Below the pieces are notes generated by a model. The model was not told where the DNA came from. It saw only the letters and a list, made by a program, of their open reading frames with translations, and made no database searches. The position numbers and the translations under genes are program-made. A stretch of DNA of 36,669 nt from Candidatus Woesebacteria bacterium RIFCSPHIGHO2_01_FULL_38_10 (GTDB lineage Bacteria; Patescibacteriota; Microgenomatia; UBA8517): the NCBI GenBank assembly GCA_001792215.1, contig MGGC01000027.1, forward strand, positions 270 to 36,938, written 5' to 3'. Shown here in pieces: positions 17,274 to 24,164 of the stretch (its first letter is position 1; every line of letters starts with the position of its first letter).

Positions 17274-18392
17274 CTAGTTTCTACTAGCTATCCTTATGTA
17301 CACTTTCATCGTTTCTTCTGCTGTTTTTTTCCAAGAAAACTCTTTTGCTCTTTCTTTTCCTCGCCTGATAAGTTGAACCCGAAGGCCGGCATTGGTGGTA
17401 ACTTCCTGAATCTTCTCGACAATATCGTTAGGATCGTCTGGATCAAAATTTAGTCCTGCGCCACCTGCTATCTCCATAAGTGCGTTTGTCTTTGAGATTA
17501 TGACCGGGCACCCAGAGGCCATTGCTTCCAACACAGGTAAACCAAATCCTTCGTAAAAAGAGGGCTGGCAATAAAGAGTGGCTAAATTATAGATTAAAAC
17601 CAAATCGCTGTCTGAAACATACCCAAGCCTAGTTATATAAGGATTGTCTGTAAATTCTTTAAGCAGTTTCTTATAGTGAGTTAGTTCTGGATGTGATCTT
17701 CCCAAGATAAACCTGATCCAATCTTTCGGACCCTGCAAAGAACTAATTTCTATACCTTTTGTTTCAATACCCAAAGCCTGCTTCCCGCAGATAATCAAAG
17801 GAGTTTTGGCGATTTTACAAGCAGATATTAAAGCGGATACGTTTTTATTGTAATTGATATCTCCTACATACAAAACAAATTTGTTGGGTAAACGATATTT
17901 TTTCCTGATAGAGGATAGTAACTTTCTATCATTAATCTTTTTAAAAATACTCTTTGGAGCCAGGTAGATTACCTGAACCAAATTTTCCTCAATACCCAAA
18001 AATCTGACAATGTCTTTTTTTGAAGTTTCTGAGTCGGTAATTATTGCATCAACCCATCTTAGCAAAAACTTGTTAATTAAAAATCGCATCCTACCTTTAA
18101 TTCCGGGTGGATAGTGTTTAGGAAAAATTAAAGGAGTAAGATCATGAATTGTAACGACTATCTTTGGCCTTTTCCGCCAAGGAAGAGTAACGAAAAAGGG
18201 ATTAAAATAGGGATAATGTAAAATATCATACTTTAGCAAATTCTCGCTTCCAAAATCTAAAGAATGAATTTTCAACTTTCTGTCTCTTTTACTTTCCTTT
18301 TTTAATATCTCAATTAGTTCTTTTGTATAAGTTCCAACTCCTCGCACCGCGTGCCCACTCTGCAAAGGACCCGAATCTATAGCAACTCTCAT
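17274..18392 (-). CDS. Family 4 glycosyltransferase (mannosyltransferase-like)
   Basis: This 372-residue GT-B enzyme has an N-terminal AVRGVGTYTKELI (15-27), VVTIHDLTPLIFP (79-91) and KFVLYVGDINYNKNV at the start of the donor domain. The E-x7-E motif is intact (YEGFGLPVLEAMASGCPVI, Glu281 and Glu289). VTIHDL with the V-G-x-x-x-x-K-N pattern is common in mannosyl- or rhamnosyl-transferases such as WbaZ/MtfB types, so a GDP-mannose donor is possible but unproven. It heads a coupled run with the GT-C, flippase and GT2 genes. A strong TATAAT ends 7 nt before its ATG, suggesting a leaderless mRNA. No Shine-Dalgarno site is present, which fits. Confidence 0.92.
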   Translation of the reverse strand: MRVAIDSGPLQSGHAVRGVGTYTKELIEILKKESKRDRKLKIHSLDFGSENLLKYDILHYPYFNPFFVTLPWRKRPKIVVTIHDLTPLIFPKHYPPGIKGRMRFLINKFLLRWVDAIITDSETSKKDIVRFLGIEENLVQVIYLAPKSIFKKINDRKLLSSIRKKYRLPNKFVLYVGDINYNKNVSALISACKIAKTPLIICGKQALGIETKGIEISSLQGPKDWIRFILGRSHPELTHYKKLLKEFTDNPYITRLGYVSDSDLVLIYNLATLYCQPSFYEGFGLPVLEAMASGCPVIISKTNALMEIAGGAGLNFDPDDPNDIVEKIQEVTTNAGLRVQLIRRGKERAKEFSWKKTAEETMKVYIRIASRN

Positions 18393-18588
18393 TAGAAGTA
18401 TTATATCCTCACCAAGCCACTATCACCAACCTCCTAATCCCTGGCCACGCCAGCCTAACAAGCGGTCTACTTAGGGCTAATCCTGTACACAATTTCCGGT
18501 CTTACTTTTCTCCAATTCTTTCTTTAACCACAGGGACCAGTTACCCCGAAAGTTGCTACCAATCTAAAATCAGCACATTTCTCACCTA
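18393..18588. other. Unexplained structured, less AT-rich intergenic block
   Basis: Apart from the GT4 promoter, this stretch of about 190 nt has no gene I can support. It is visibly richer in G+C than its surroundings. It contains a perfect CTGGC-CAC-GCCAG hairpin (18441-18453), two CCTAA words (18433-18437, 18454-18458) and a complementary TTAGG (18471-18475). Short open stretches exist on both strands but lack start codons or recognisable family motifs. It ends where mobile-element copy 3 begins. A decayed gene, a transposon end or a small structured RNA are all possible. Confidence 0.35.
18400..18405 (-). promoter_or_regulatory. Leaderless promoter -10 for the GT4 at 18392
   Basis: A perfect TATAAT is followed by exactly 7 nt and the ATG, so transcription would start at or next to the start codon. 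A weak TTGGTG lies 18 nt upstream (18424-18429). Confidence 0.55.
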
Positions 18589-18827
18589 CACAAGGCAGAC
18601 AGGTCTACCTGCGGTAGACAAGGCTTAAATCACCTCTGAGGTACCAACTGACTTCACCTCGGAGGAATCCCTTCGGGTTACCGTCCGAGGTTGCTATTCG
18701 CGATTTCAAGAATTCCCCGATACAAGTATTGGGAATGAATTGAAGAAAAGATAACATCTTTCTTTAGAGAAAATACCTTGCAACAAGTTTCGAGGAAGAT
18801 GTTATTAATGGAGGTACGAAACTTGTA
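18589..18827 (-). mobile_element. MITE-like element, copy 3 (inverted, diverged)
   Basis: This copy has the opposite orientation to copies 1 and 2. It ends in CGAAACTTGTA and begins CACAAG, after which the left repeat has diverged. ACCTA (18584-18588) and ATCTA (18828-18832) flank it, matching at 4 of 5 bases, as expected for an older insertion. It keeps the shared ACCTCGGA...TCCGAGGT arm and adds a direct AGACAGGTCTACCTGCGGTAGAC palindromic stretch near 18597-18619. It has no ORF. Confidence 0.78.
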
Positions 18828-18829
18828 AT

Positions 18830-19039
18830 CTATTGAAATATTACTTCTACCAAAAAATTTCTTACCGAAGCAAGTTTATAGATTCTAATTTTTGATTTGT
18901 CTTTAAATTCAAAAACCCTGTCTTTAAAGTCGGAGAAATCGTAAGGAGTTTTTAGGTGGGTCTCCAGATCAAGTTCAGGAGGCCACCCCTGCTCCCTTAT
19001 TATTTGTAACGTATCATTTACCTCTATAAAGCTTCCCAT
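18830..19039 (-). CDS. Small ORF of unknown function, possibly truncated by the mobile element
   Basis: The 69-residue product starts MGSFIEVNDTLQI. It has charged, non-repetitive composition (DFSDFKDRVFEFKDKSKIRIY) and predicted soluble character, so it looks like a real protein. An AAGGA lies about 5 nt before the ATG. I do not recognise the family. It follows the SDR gene by 41 nt on the same strand and may be co-transcribed. Its stop codon (18830-18832) lies only 3 bp outside mobile-element copy 3, overlapping the presumed target duplication. The ORF may thus have lost a C-terminal part when the element inserted. The residues just before the stop (RNFLVEVIFQ) read like a beta-strand interrupted midway. 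Confidence 0.55.
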   Translation of the reverse strand: MGSFIEVNDTLQIIREQGWPPELDLETHLKTPYDFSDFKDRVFEFKDKSKIRIYKLASVRNFLVEVIFQ

Positions 19040-19080
19040 ATTTCCTTAATCTTAGATTTAAACTTATACTTAGACTTTGT

Positions 19081-19827
19081 TTACGTTTTTCCTCTCCTAC
19101 TCTCCTCTAAGTAATGTTTTGGATAAATTGATGTTTCGGGGAAAAGTGTATCATGTTTCAACTTGGTTACAATGTGTTCTGCAAGCCAAACAGGATCCAG
19201 ATATCTTTTACCTTCCTTTTGCTTTTCAATTTTTTCCTCTAAAGATAAGGGGCCAAAAGCGGTCAATACACTACCTAAAGTCAGAATAACAAAACGAATA
19301 TGGGTTTTTCTATACTCCTTAGCCAAAGAAAGCATTAAACCTCGTAGGGCGAATTTACTGGCACAATACGGGCTTCGACCGGGAACCGCCACCTTACCCA
19401 TTCCCGAACCCATACTGATAACATAAGCTTTGTCCGATTTTTCAAGAAGAGGAAGTAGTTTTTGTGAAAGCAAGAAAACCGAATCGACATTGACTACCAT
19501 TTGTCTCTTCCAGTCTTCAAATGTTATATCGGGAAACTTTTTATAAATCCCAATTCCTTGGGCATTAAAAAGAATATCCACACGACCGAATTTTTGCTCG
19601 ATAGACTTTGTCAAACCGGAAACAGATTCCTCATTAGCCAAATCCGCCAAATAAACATTTGCCTTACCGCCTTTCTCTTCAATATCGCGCTTTAATGCCT
19701 CCAAAACTTCTTCTCTGCGGCCGACCAAGAATACATGCGCTCCCTGCTTGGCTAAAGCCCGGGACAATTCACGACCAATCCCACCGCTTGCCCCCGCAAC
19801 AACTGCAATTTTCCCCTGAAGTTCCAT
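19081..19827 (-). CDS. Short-chain dehydrogenase/reductase (classical SDR)
   Basis: This 248-residue classical SDR has the cofactor motif GASGGIG (12-18), FNAQG (87-91, the NNAG equivalent), a serine in SMGSGMG and the YCASK pair Tyr154/Lys158. It probably reduces a keto group with NADPH; Arg37-Arg38 after strand 2 favour NADP. The substrate is unknown: such enzymes serve fatty-acid, sugar or general carbonyl reduction. The length is typical. It is divergent from the transposase gene, sharing an 84-nt gap. A TGCTATTAT extended -10 ends exactly 7 nt before the ATG, so its mRNA is probably leaderless. It has no overlap with glycan genes, so a role in the glycan pathway is not certain. Confidence 0.92.
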   Translation of the reverse strand: MELQGKIAVVAGASGGIGRELSRALAKQGAHVFLVGRREEVLEALKRDIEEKGGKANVYLADLANEESVSGLTKSIEQKFGRVDILFNAQGIGIYKKFPDITFEDWKRQMVVNVDSVFLLSQKLLPLLEKSDKAYVISMGSGMGKVAVPGRSPYCASKFALRGLMLSLAKEYRKTHIRFVILTLGSVLTAFGPLSLEEKIEKQKEGKRYLDPVWLAEHIVTKLKHDTLFPETSIYPKHYLEESRRGKT

Positions 19828-19834
19828 CAGTGAA

Positions 19835-19840
19835 ATAATA
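19835..19840 (-). promoter_or_regulatory. Leaderless promoter -10 for the SDR gene
   Basis: TATTAT preceded by TGC (extended -10) is followed by 7 nt and the ATG. A TTCTCA (4 of 6 to consensus) lies 17 nt upstream. Confidence 0.5.
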
Positions 19841-19874
19841 GCACCTAAGAATTAACTTGAGAATTCCCTTTTGA

Positions 19875-19901
19875 ACCTTGCAGGTTCTCTCCTTTAAAGG
19901 T
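19875..19901 (+). repeat. REP-like 27-nt repeat upstream of the transposase
   Basis: It reads ACCTTGCAGG, then 7 nt TTCTCTC, then CTTTAAAGGT. It overlaps a perfect 15-nt hairpin GAACCT-TGC-AGGTTC (19873-19887). The same arms occur inside the transposase gene and, weakly, after it. Confidence 0.65.
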
Positions 19902-19906
19902 AAAAT
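19901..19906 (+). promoter_or_regulatory. Candidate -10 box of the transposase
   Basis: TAAAAT lies 5 nt before the transposase ATG at the edge of the REP-like repeat. With TTGCAG 16 nt upstream (19879-19884) it could drive a leaderless mRNA. No Shine-Dalgarno site is present. Confidence 0.3.
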
Positions 19907-19911
19907 TAGAC

Positions 19912-20595
19912 ATGCCCGCAAAAAACGCAATTAAGACTTATGTAGAAGGCGGGTATTATCACATCTATAATAGGGGAGTTGAGAAAAGATCTATATTCAA
20001 AGACCAGCAAGACTACAAAGTCTTTCTAAAATATCTTAAAGAAAGTCTCTCGTATCCACCGAAACCTGAAGATATAAAAACTATATTCACCTTGCAGGGA
20101 GAGAACTTTAAAGGTATACCCAGAAAACCTAAAAATTTTCACAAAGAGATTTCTCTTATGGCATACTGTCTAATACCCAACCACTTTCACCTACTTATCA
20201 AACAAGAACCCAAGGATTCTATAGAAAGATTCCTGAAGTCTTTATTAACAAGATACTCAATGTTCTTTAACAAAAAATACCAAAGAATTGGCGGTCTATT
20301 TCAAGGCCCTTACAAAGCCATTTTAATTACAGACGATAATTACCTCCTACACCTCAGTAGGTACATTCATTTAAATCCTTCAGAATATACTGATAACTTG
20401 ACTGAGACGTATTCGTCTTACGCAGATTATTTAGGTTTAAGAAAAACAAAGTGGGTGAAGCCGGATTTTATACTGAATTTCTTTAATAAAGAAATTGCTC
20501 CTGAATTTAAAAAAGTAAATAGTTACAAAGACTTCGTAGAAAATTACAATAAAGATCCCGTAGAAATCCTTGGTAATCTAACTCTCGAAGATTAA
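19912..20595 (+). CDS. Y1 (HUH) transposase, REP-associated/IS200-like
   Basis: This 227-residue protein belongs to the Y1 single-strand transposase superfamily. It has YYHIYNRGVEKRSIF (15-29), the metal-binding PNHFHLLI (HUH: His91, His93) and RYSMFFN with candidate catalytic Tyr115. GGLFQGPYKAI and the closing YIHLNP complete the pattern. This layout fits RAYT (REP-associated tyrosine transposases), which act on hairpin-forming REP sequences rather than moving a classical IS. It is the only plus-strand gene. Similar 27-nt repeats sit upstream, within (residues 60-68, TLQGENFKG) and downstream. It has all motifs and is probably intact. It cannot explain the MITE-like elements here, because Y1 enzymes do not make target duplications. 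Confidence 0.93.
   Translation: MPAKNAIKTYVEGGYYHIYNRGVEKRSIFKDQQDYKVFLKYLKESLSYPPKPEDIKTIFTLQGENFKGIPRKPKNFHKEISLMAYCLIPNHFHLLIKQEPKDSIERFLKSLLTRYSMFFNKKYQRIGGLFQGPYKAILITDDNYLLHLSRYIHLNPSEYTDNLTETYSSYADYLGLRKTKWVKPDFILNFFNKEIAPEFKKVNSYKDFVENYNKDPVEILGNLTLED
20089..20115 (+). repeat. REP-like repeat inside the transposase gene
   Basis: It has the same 10-nt arms as 19875-19901 (ACCTTGCAGG and CTTTAAAGGT), but the central 7 nt, GAGAGAA, is the exact reverse complement of TTCTCTC. It covers exactly nine codons in frame. Confidence 0.65.
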
Positions 20596-20603
20596 CTATA
20601 TAC

Positions 20604-20630
20604 ACCTTGTAGGGGTTAGCCCTTAAAGCA
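20604..20630 (+). repeat. Diverged REP-like repeat downstream of the transposase
   Basis: ACCTTGTAGG matches the left arm at 9 of 10 bases and CCTTAAAGCA the right arm at 7 of 10. The centre forms its own AGGGG-TTAG-CCCTT hairpin (20611-20624), which could also work as a weak terminator between the convergent genes. Confidence 0.45.
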
Positions 20631-20707
20631 TACTTTAGCGTATACAGTCACAACCAAATCGCATCTTGAAAATTTTATGATTTTTGGAATCATTTCAACT
20701 CACTACA

Positions 20708-21700
20708 TTAATCGGCTTTCCTTCCAAATTTTGATATCACATTTTCTAAGATTTGCATTTGAGATTTATTTCCAATAGCAATCCTTACAAAAGATTTGTT
20801 TAAGCCAATATTGCTGTTCCCATTTCCATAGCTAGATATTATATTATTTGCACAAAGAAAGTTATAAAATTTAGTTCCTTCATTCTCATCTCGAAATCTT
20901 AAAACTACAGCATTGATTTTCGCGGGGAGGAAAGAAAATCGGTTGTTTTTTAAAAAGGTTATAAAACGTTCTCTTCTTTCCACTATACTTTTCCGCATAT
21001 CCCTAAAATATTCTTCATGATCTAAAGCAGCTATCGCCGCACCCACCGATAAATAGGACACATTTGACCATTGAGCTTTGTTCTTCACTGTAGATATTAC
21101 CTCTGGATTCGCAATTATATAACCAATTCTATTTCCTGCCATTGCATACCCTTTTGAAAAACTCCCAAGGACTGCCATTTGGGGAAAATCTTTAACACAA
21201 TTAATTACAGATAAATTTGCAAAGTCACCATAGGCTTCGTCAATAACAACCTTTGCCTGACTATTGTTTCTGACCAAGTCTAAAACTTTTTCTTTTGAGG
21301 TAAAACCAGAAGGATTGTTTGGATTTGCAAGAAAAATTAAGCTAGCATCATTAATCTTAGCTGTAGAAATTAAGAACTCATTTTCTTTAATTGAATAAAC
21401 CTCCGTAAACATTTTTCCAAATTCTTTGGCATCCGAATAAACTACATAGGTCGGTGTAAATGCAAACGTATGTTCCCCATAAGCATGAATAAACATTTGA
21501 ATGGCTTCATCCGCACCGGCTGTAAGATATATCATTTCTTTGGGAAGCTTGTATATAAAAGAGAGTTTTTCTATTAATTCTGAAGGTTGGGGTCTATAAG
21601 TATTCGCTCCTTGCGAAAATGATCTCAAACTCTGATAAATAAAATCTGGTAAGGGATCTTTAACAGTAGTAAACTGAAGATTAATTACTTCGTTTAGCAA
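20708..21700 (-). CDS. Histidinol-phosphate/aromatic aminotransferase-like PLP enzyme
   Basis: This fold-type I aminotransferase has YLTAGADEAIQ (PLP phosphate), FLANPNNPSG (124-132), VVIDEAYGDF (Asp154), the Schiff-base Lys183 in GSFSKGYAMAGNRIGY and a substrate-binding FVRIAIG near the C-terminus. It most resembles HisC, which moves an amino group from glutamate to imidazole-acetol phosphate. HisC-like enzymes also serve aromatic amino acids or cobamide side chains, and no his gene is nearby. The frame has only a TTG start at 21700. A TATAAT-7 nt-ATG promoter/start at 21742-21727 is one base out of frame across a run of seven A, so the true start may lie there. It converges on the transposase gene. 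Confidence 0.85.
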   Translation of the reverse strand: MLNEVINLQFTTVKDPLPDFIYQSLRSFSQGANTYRPQPSELIEKLSFIYKLPKEMIYLTAGADEAIQMFIHAYGEHTFAFTPTYVVYSDAKEFGKMFTEVYSIKENEFLISTAKINDASLIFLANPNNPSGFTSKEKVLDLVRNNSQAKVVIDEAYGDFANLSVINCVKDFPQMAVLGSFSKGYAMAGNRIGYIIANPEVISTVKNKAQWSNVSYLSVGAAIAALDHEEYFRDMRKSIVERRERFITFLKNNRFSFLPAKINAVVLRFRDENEGTKFYNFLCANNIISSYGNGNSNIGLNKSFVRIAIGNKSQMQILENVISKFGRKAD

Positions 21701-21736
21701 ATTAGTATTTGCATTTTTTTCCTATTCATAACCTAT

Positions 21737-21742
21737 ATTATA
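21737..21742 (-). promoter_or_regulatory. Promoter -10 for the aminotransferase
   Basis: TATAAT with TTTCCA 17 nt upstream (21760-21765), followed after 7 nt by ATG (21727-21729). That ATG is out of frame with the aminotransferase by one base. The rest of the 211-nt gap (21743-21911) is AT-rich and shows nothing else. Confidence 0.55.
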
Positions 21743-21911
21743 TTCACTCAACGGAAATTTGGAAAATCAAGTATCGATCTTCTAATATCTCTTGCCTTTA
21801 TATTCCACCAAAGTATTTTATATATAATTTCAATTTCACCACTTACACTTTATAATTACAGGTCATCCCAATTCTCTACTACTCTTTTATCTCTTTCAGC
21901 TTCTAACTTTC

Positions 21912-22802
21912 TTATTTCTTTTCTAATTGCCAGTATTTAAAGTAAGCAATTGGTAAACGCAAAGCGGAAAAAAGTGACCAGACAAACCCGCGCATACCAT
22001 CTAGAAAACCCTTATGTCTAAAGTACAAGTTTAAAAAAACAAAAGCGGGTTTAGAAAATGAATAATGAATTAGGAATAACAAGTTTGCCGGAATGTCACT
22101 TTTTTTAAGCTCTTTAGCAATTAAATCGGTATAACGATTTGCACGTTGAAGGTAACGGTAAAAAGTTGGGGAGTCGTGATGCTCCAAATTATTATAAAGC
22201 CAAGTAACCTTTCCATCAACTTCCATCAACTCATGAACACTTTTACAGGGAAACCTAGCTTTCCCTCGTTTAATTAATCGAATTACCCCATCCGGATATG
22301 TCCCAGCATACTTTAAAGGTGTCCCAAGGAAATAATTCAATCTTGGAATAAAGTAAGCCACTACCTCTCCGTTTTTTGTACCTAATTTACCCTCCCTTTT
22401 CACAATTAGTTTCTGATGTTTAGAAAATAACTTATAAAGTTTTGAGAGCTTAGACTTTTGGGTATTTTGATACTTGGTAACTTGACTACCAGATAACTCG
22501 ATAACCTTCTTAATCTCTCCAGCTAATTCTCTCGTCACTTTTTCATCAGCATCAAGCTGAAGTATCCAATCGCCGGTGGCTTTATCTAATGCAATCTGTT
22601 TAGTTTTATGAAAAATTTCATTATGTTTCACAGTGAAAACTTTGGCGCCATATTTTTGTGCAATCTCCCTAGTTTTATCGGTTGATACTTCATCAACCAC
22701 TATAATTTCATCCGCTAACTGGCGGACAGACTCTAAACAAGAGCCAATGTTTTTTTCCTCATTTCGAGTAGCTAAAACCACTGAAAGTTTATTTTTTACC
22801 AT
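21912..22802 (-). CDS. WaaE/KdtX-like family 2 glycosyltransferase
   Basis: This 296-residue GT2 enzyme starts KLSVVLATRNEEKNIGSCL and has DEIIVVDEVSTDKT and the metal site LQLDADE (82-88). Its later KARFPCKSVHELMEV matches the pattern of WaaE/KdtX lipopolysaccharide-core glucosyltransferases (COG0463 group). Two amphipathic or hydrophobic stretches near the C-terminus suggest membrane contact. A roughly 40-residue stretch around 101-145, rich in Lys, Gln, Ser and Thr, separates the DxD region from the rest. It looks like an extra loop, and the underlying DNA has loosely repeated words such as TACTTGGTAACTTG. It starts 7 nt after the FAD oxidoreductase gene, so they form a pair. Confidence 0.88.
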   Translation of the reverse strand: MVKNKLSVVLATRNEEKNIGSCLESVRQLADEIIVVDEVSTDKTREIAQKYGAKVFTVKHNEIFHKTKQIALDKATGDWILQLDADEKVTRELAGEIKKVIELSGSQVTKYQNTQKSKLSKLYKLFSKHQKLIVKREGKLGTKNGEVVAYFIPRLNYFLGTPLKYAGTYPDGVIRLIKRGKARFPCKSVHELMEVDGKVTWLYNNLEHHDSPTFYRYLQRANRYTDLIAKELKKSDIPANLLFLIHYSFSKPAFVFLNLYFRHKGFLDGMRGFVWSLFSALRLPIAYFKYWQLEKK

Positions 22803-22809
22803 ATAGCTT

Positions 22810-24084
22810 TTATGATTTTAGCACTAAATCAGTAACATTTTCTCCCAATTCCACCGCATAATTCGTTCCTCTATCCCATGGGTACACCTGTTGAATATTG
22901 CAAAGGTATAATCCCTTAACCGGTGTTTTAAATGTGGGTAAGTTTTGGGAATAGTTCAGCGTAACAACCGGCTGAGCAAATGGAGTTTTAAAAAGGTATA
23001 ACTTGTTCACCCACGATTTATCAAATTTAGGATTTATGGTTTTTAAATAAGGAAAAAATTCTCTAAAAATTTCCACAGCATCTTTGCTAAAGTATCTGTG
23101 GCCGTAAGGTAAATAATTGCCAATATAAACCAAGTGTTCATCATTGTAATTTACCTTGTCAATAAAATTTGTGTGTTCAACAATTGCTAAAAACGGGAAA
23201 TGTGCCTCACTGACATTCAACCAGTAAGTATCGTCTGTTAAATACTTCCTATTAAGAGAAACTAATAAAGTTACCGCCCCAATACCTTCTAGGGCCATCA
23301 GAGACTTTATGTAATTACTAGGTAAATCTTTGGCAATTCTGATGAATAATTGGGAACATAACGTACAAATCACCGCATCAAATTCGTAACTTTCCTTCGA
23401 ACTTCCCAAAATTAATTTATCTTTAACCTTCTTAATGCTTTCAATCCTGGTTTTATAGAAAATTCTACCTTTATTGTAATGAATTAGTCTGTCGAGATGT
23501 TTGGCAAAAGAAAGAAAACCACTTTCTGGATAGCCTAACTGTCTACTTCTCACCTTAAGCCTTGCCCAAAACCAGGAAGCTGGAATCTGATCCGCATAAC
23601 AATCAAATTTTTTTTCAAAAAGAGGTTTCCATAAAATCTCCCAAGATTTTTTCCCCATAAATTTGATTAAAAATTCTTTAGAGCTAATTTTCTCAAGTGA
23701 TTTCCAGTCTGAAGTAAACCTTAAATAGGCTAAAATTAAGCCTGTCCGCAAACGATCTGTTATGGTAAGTTTGGGAAAACTCAGTAAAGTTAAAAGGGAA
23801 TCGAGTTGGTAGGAGTTTCCTTTAATGAAAGTTGAGGTTTTAACCTTTCTGAAATCAATTTCTTGGCCTACCTCTTCTGCCAGATTACTTATATGTCGGT
23901 CAGATTTAAACAAGTGATGATAATGTTTTTCAAGAGACCATTTCCACTCCGGCTCTTTAAAACCTTGAGCTAAACCTCCTGGAGTGCCTTCACTTTCAAA
24001 TATATTTACATTGAAACCTGCCTTGGCAAGCCTATAACCAGCTGCCAAGCCTACAAATCCAGCACCAATAATTCCCACTTTCAT
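22810..24084 (-). CDS. NAD(P)/FAD-dependent oxidoreductase (HemY/amine-oxidase fold)
   Basis: This 424-residue flavoprotein opens with the FAD-binding GIIGAGFVGLAAGYRL (Gly7, Gly9, Gly12), then an acidic end of strand 2 (NIFESEGTPGGLAQG). A GVxLxxNIxQVxPxDRGxNYAVExG-like C-terminal FAD contact is visible as NIQQVYPWDRGTNYAVELG. It belongs to the protoporphyrinogen-oxidase-like/UDP-galactopyranose-mutase-like amine oxidase clan. The UGM-specific active-site pattern is not seen, so a mutase role is unlikely but not excluded. In CPR-type glycan clusters such proteins commonly pair with a GT2, as here (7 nt apart), suggesting a sugar or polyprenyl-lipid substrate; that is inference. A GAGGTG Shine-Dalgarno site lies 10 nt before the ATG. 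Confidence 0.82.
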   Translation of the reverse strand: MKVGIIGAGFVGLAAGYRLAKAGFNVNIFESEGTPGGLAQGFKEPEWKWSLEKHYHHLFKSDRHISNLAEEVGQEIDFRKVKTSTFIKGNSYQLDSLLTLLSFPKLTITDRLRTGLILAYLRFTSDWKSLEKISSKEFLIKFMGKKSWEILWKPLFEKKFDCYADQIPASWFWARLKVRSRQLGYPESGFLSFAKHLDRLIHYNKGRIFYKTRIESIKKVKDKLILGSSKESYEFDAVICTLCSQLFIRIAKDLPSNYIKSLMALEGIGAVTLLVSLNRKYLTDDTYWLNVSEAHFPFLAIVEHTNFIDKVNYNDEHLVYIGNYLPYGHRYFSKDAVEIFREFFPYLKTINPKFDKSWVNKLYLFKTPFAQPVVTLNYSQNLPTFKTPVKGLYLCNIQQVYPWDRGTNYAVELGENVTDLVLKS

Positions 24085-24094
24085 TTCTTTAAAA

Positions 24095-24100
24095 CACCTC
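24095..24100 (-). promoter_or_regulatory. Strong Shine-Dalgarno site of the FAD oxidoreductase
   Basis: GAGGTG, fully complementary to the 16S anti-SD core, lies 10 nt before the ATG at 24084. It contrasts with the SD-less starts of several other genes here and fixes this start. Confidence 0.6.
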
Positions 24101-24164
24101 TTAAGAATACTTCATACCGCCTAAAATAAACCACCGCTGAAATTTACAACACCAACTTCGTTAG

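Noticed and set aside
19912-20595. The Y1 transposase as the mover of the MITE-like family
   Set aside because: Y1/HUH enzymes do not create target duplications, whereas the elements have 5-bp direct flanks.
22810-24084. FAD oxidoreductase called UDP-galactopyranose mutase
   Set aside because: The FAD fold agrees, but the mutase-specific active-site motifs are not seen, so only the broad family was called.
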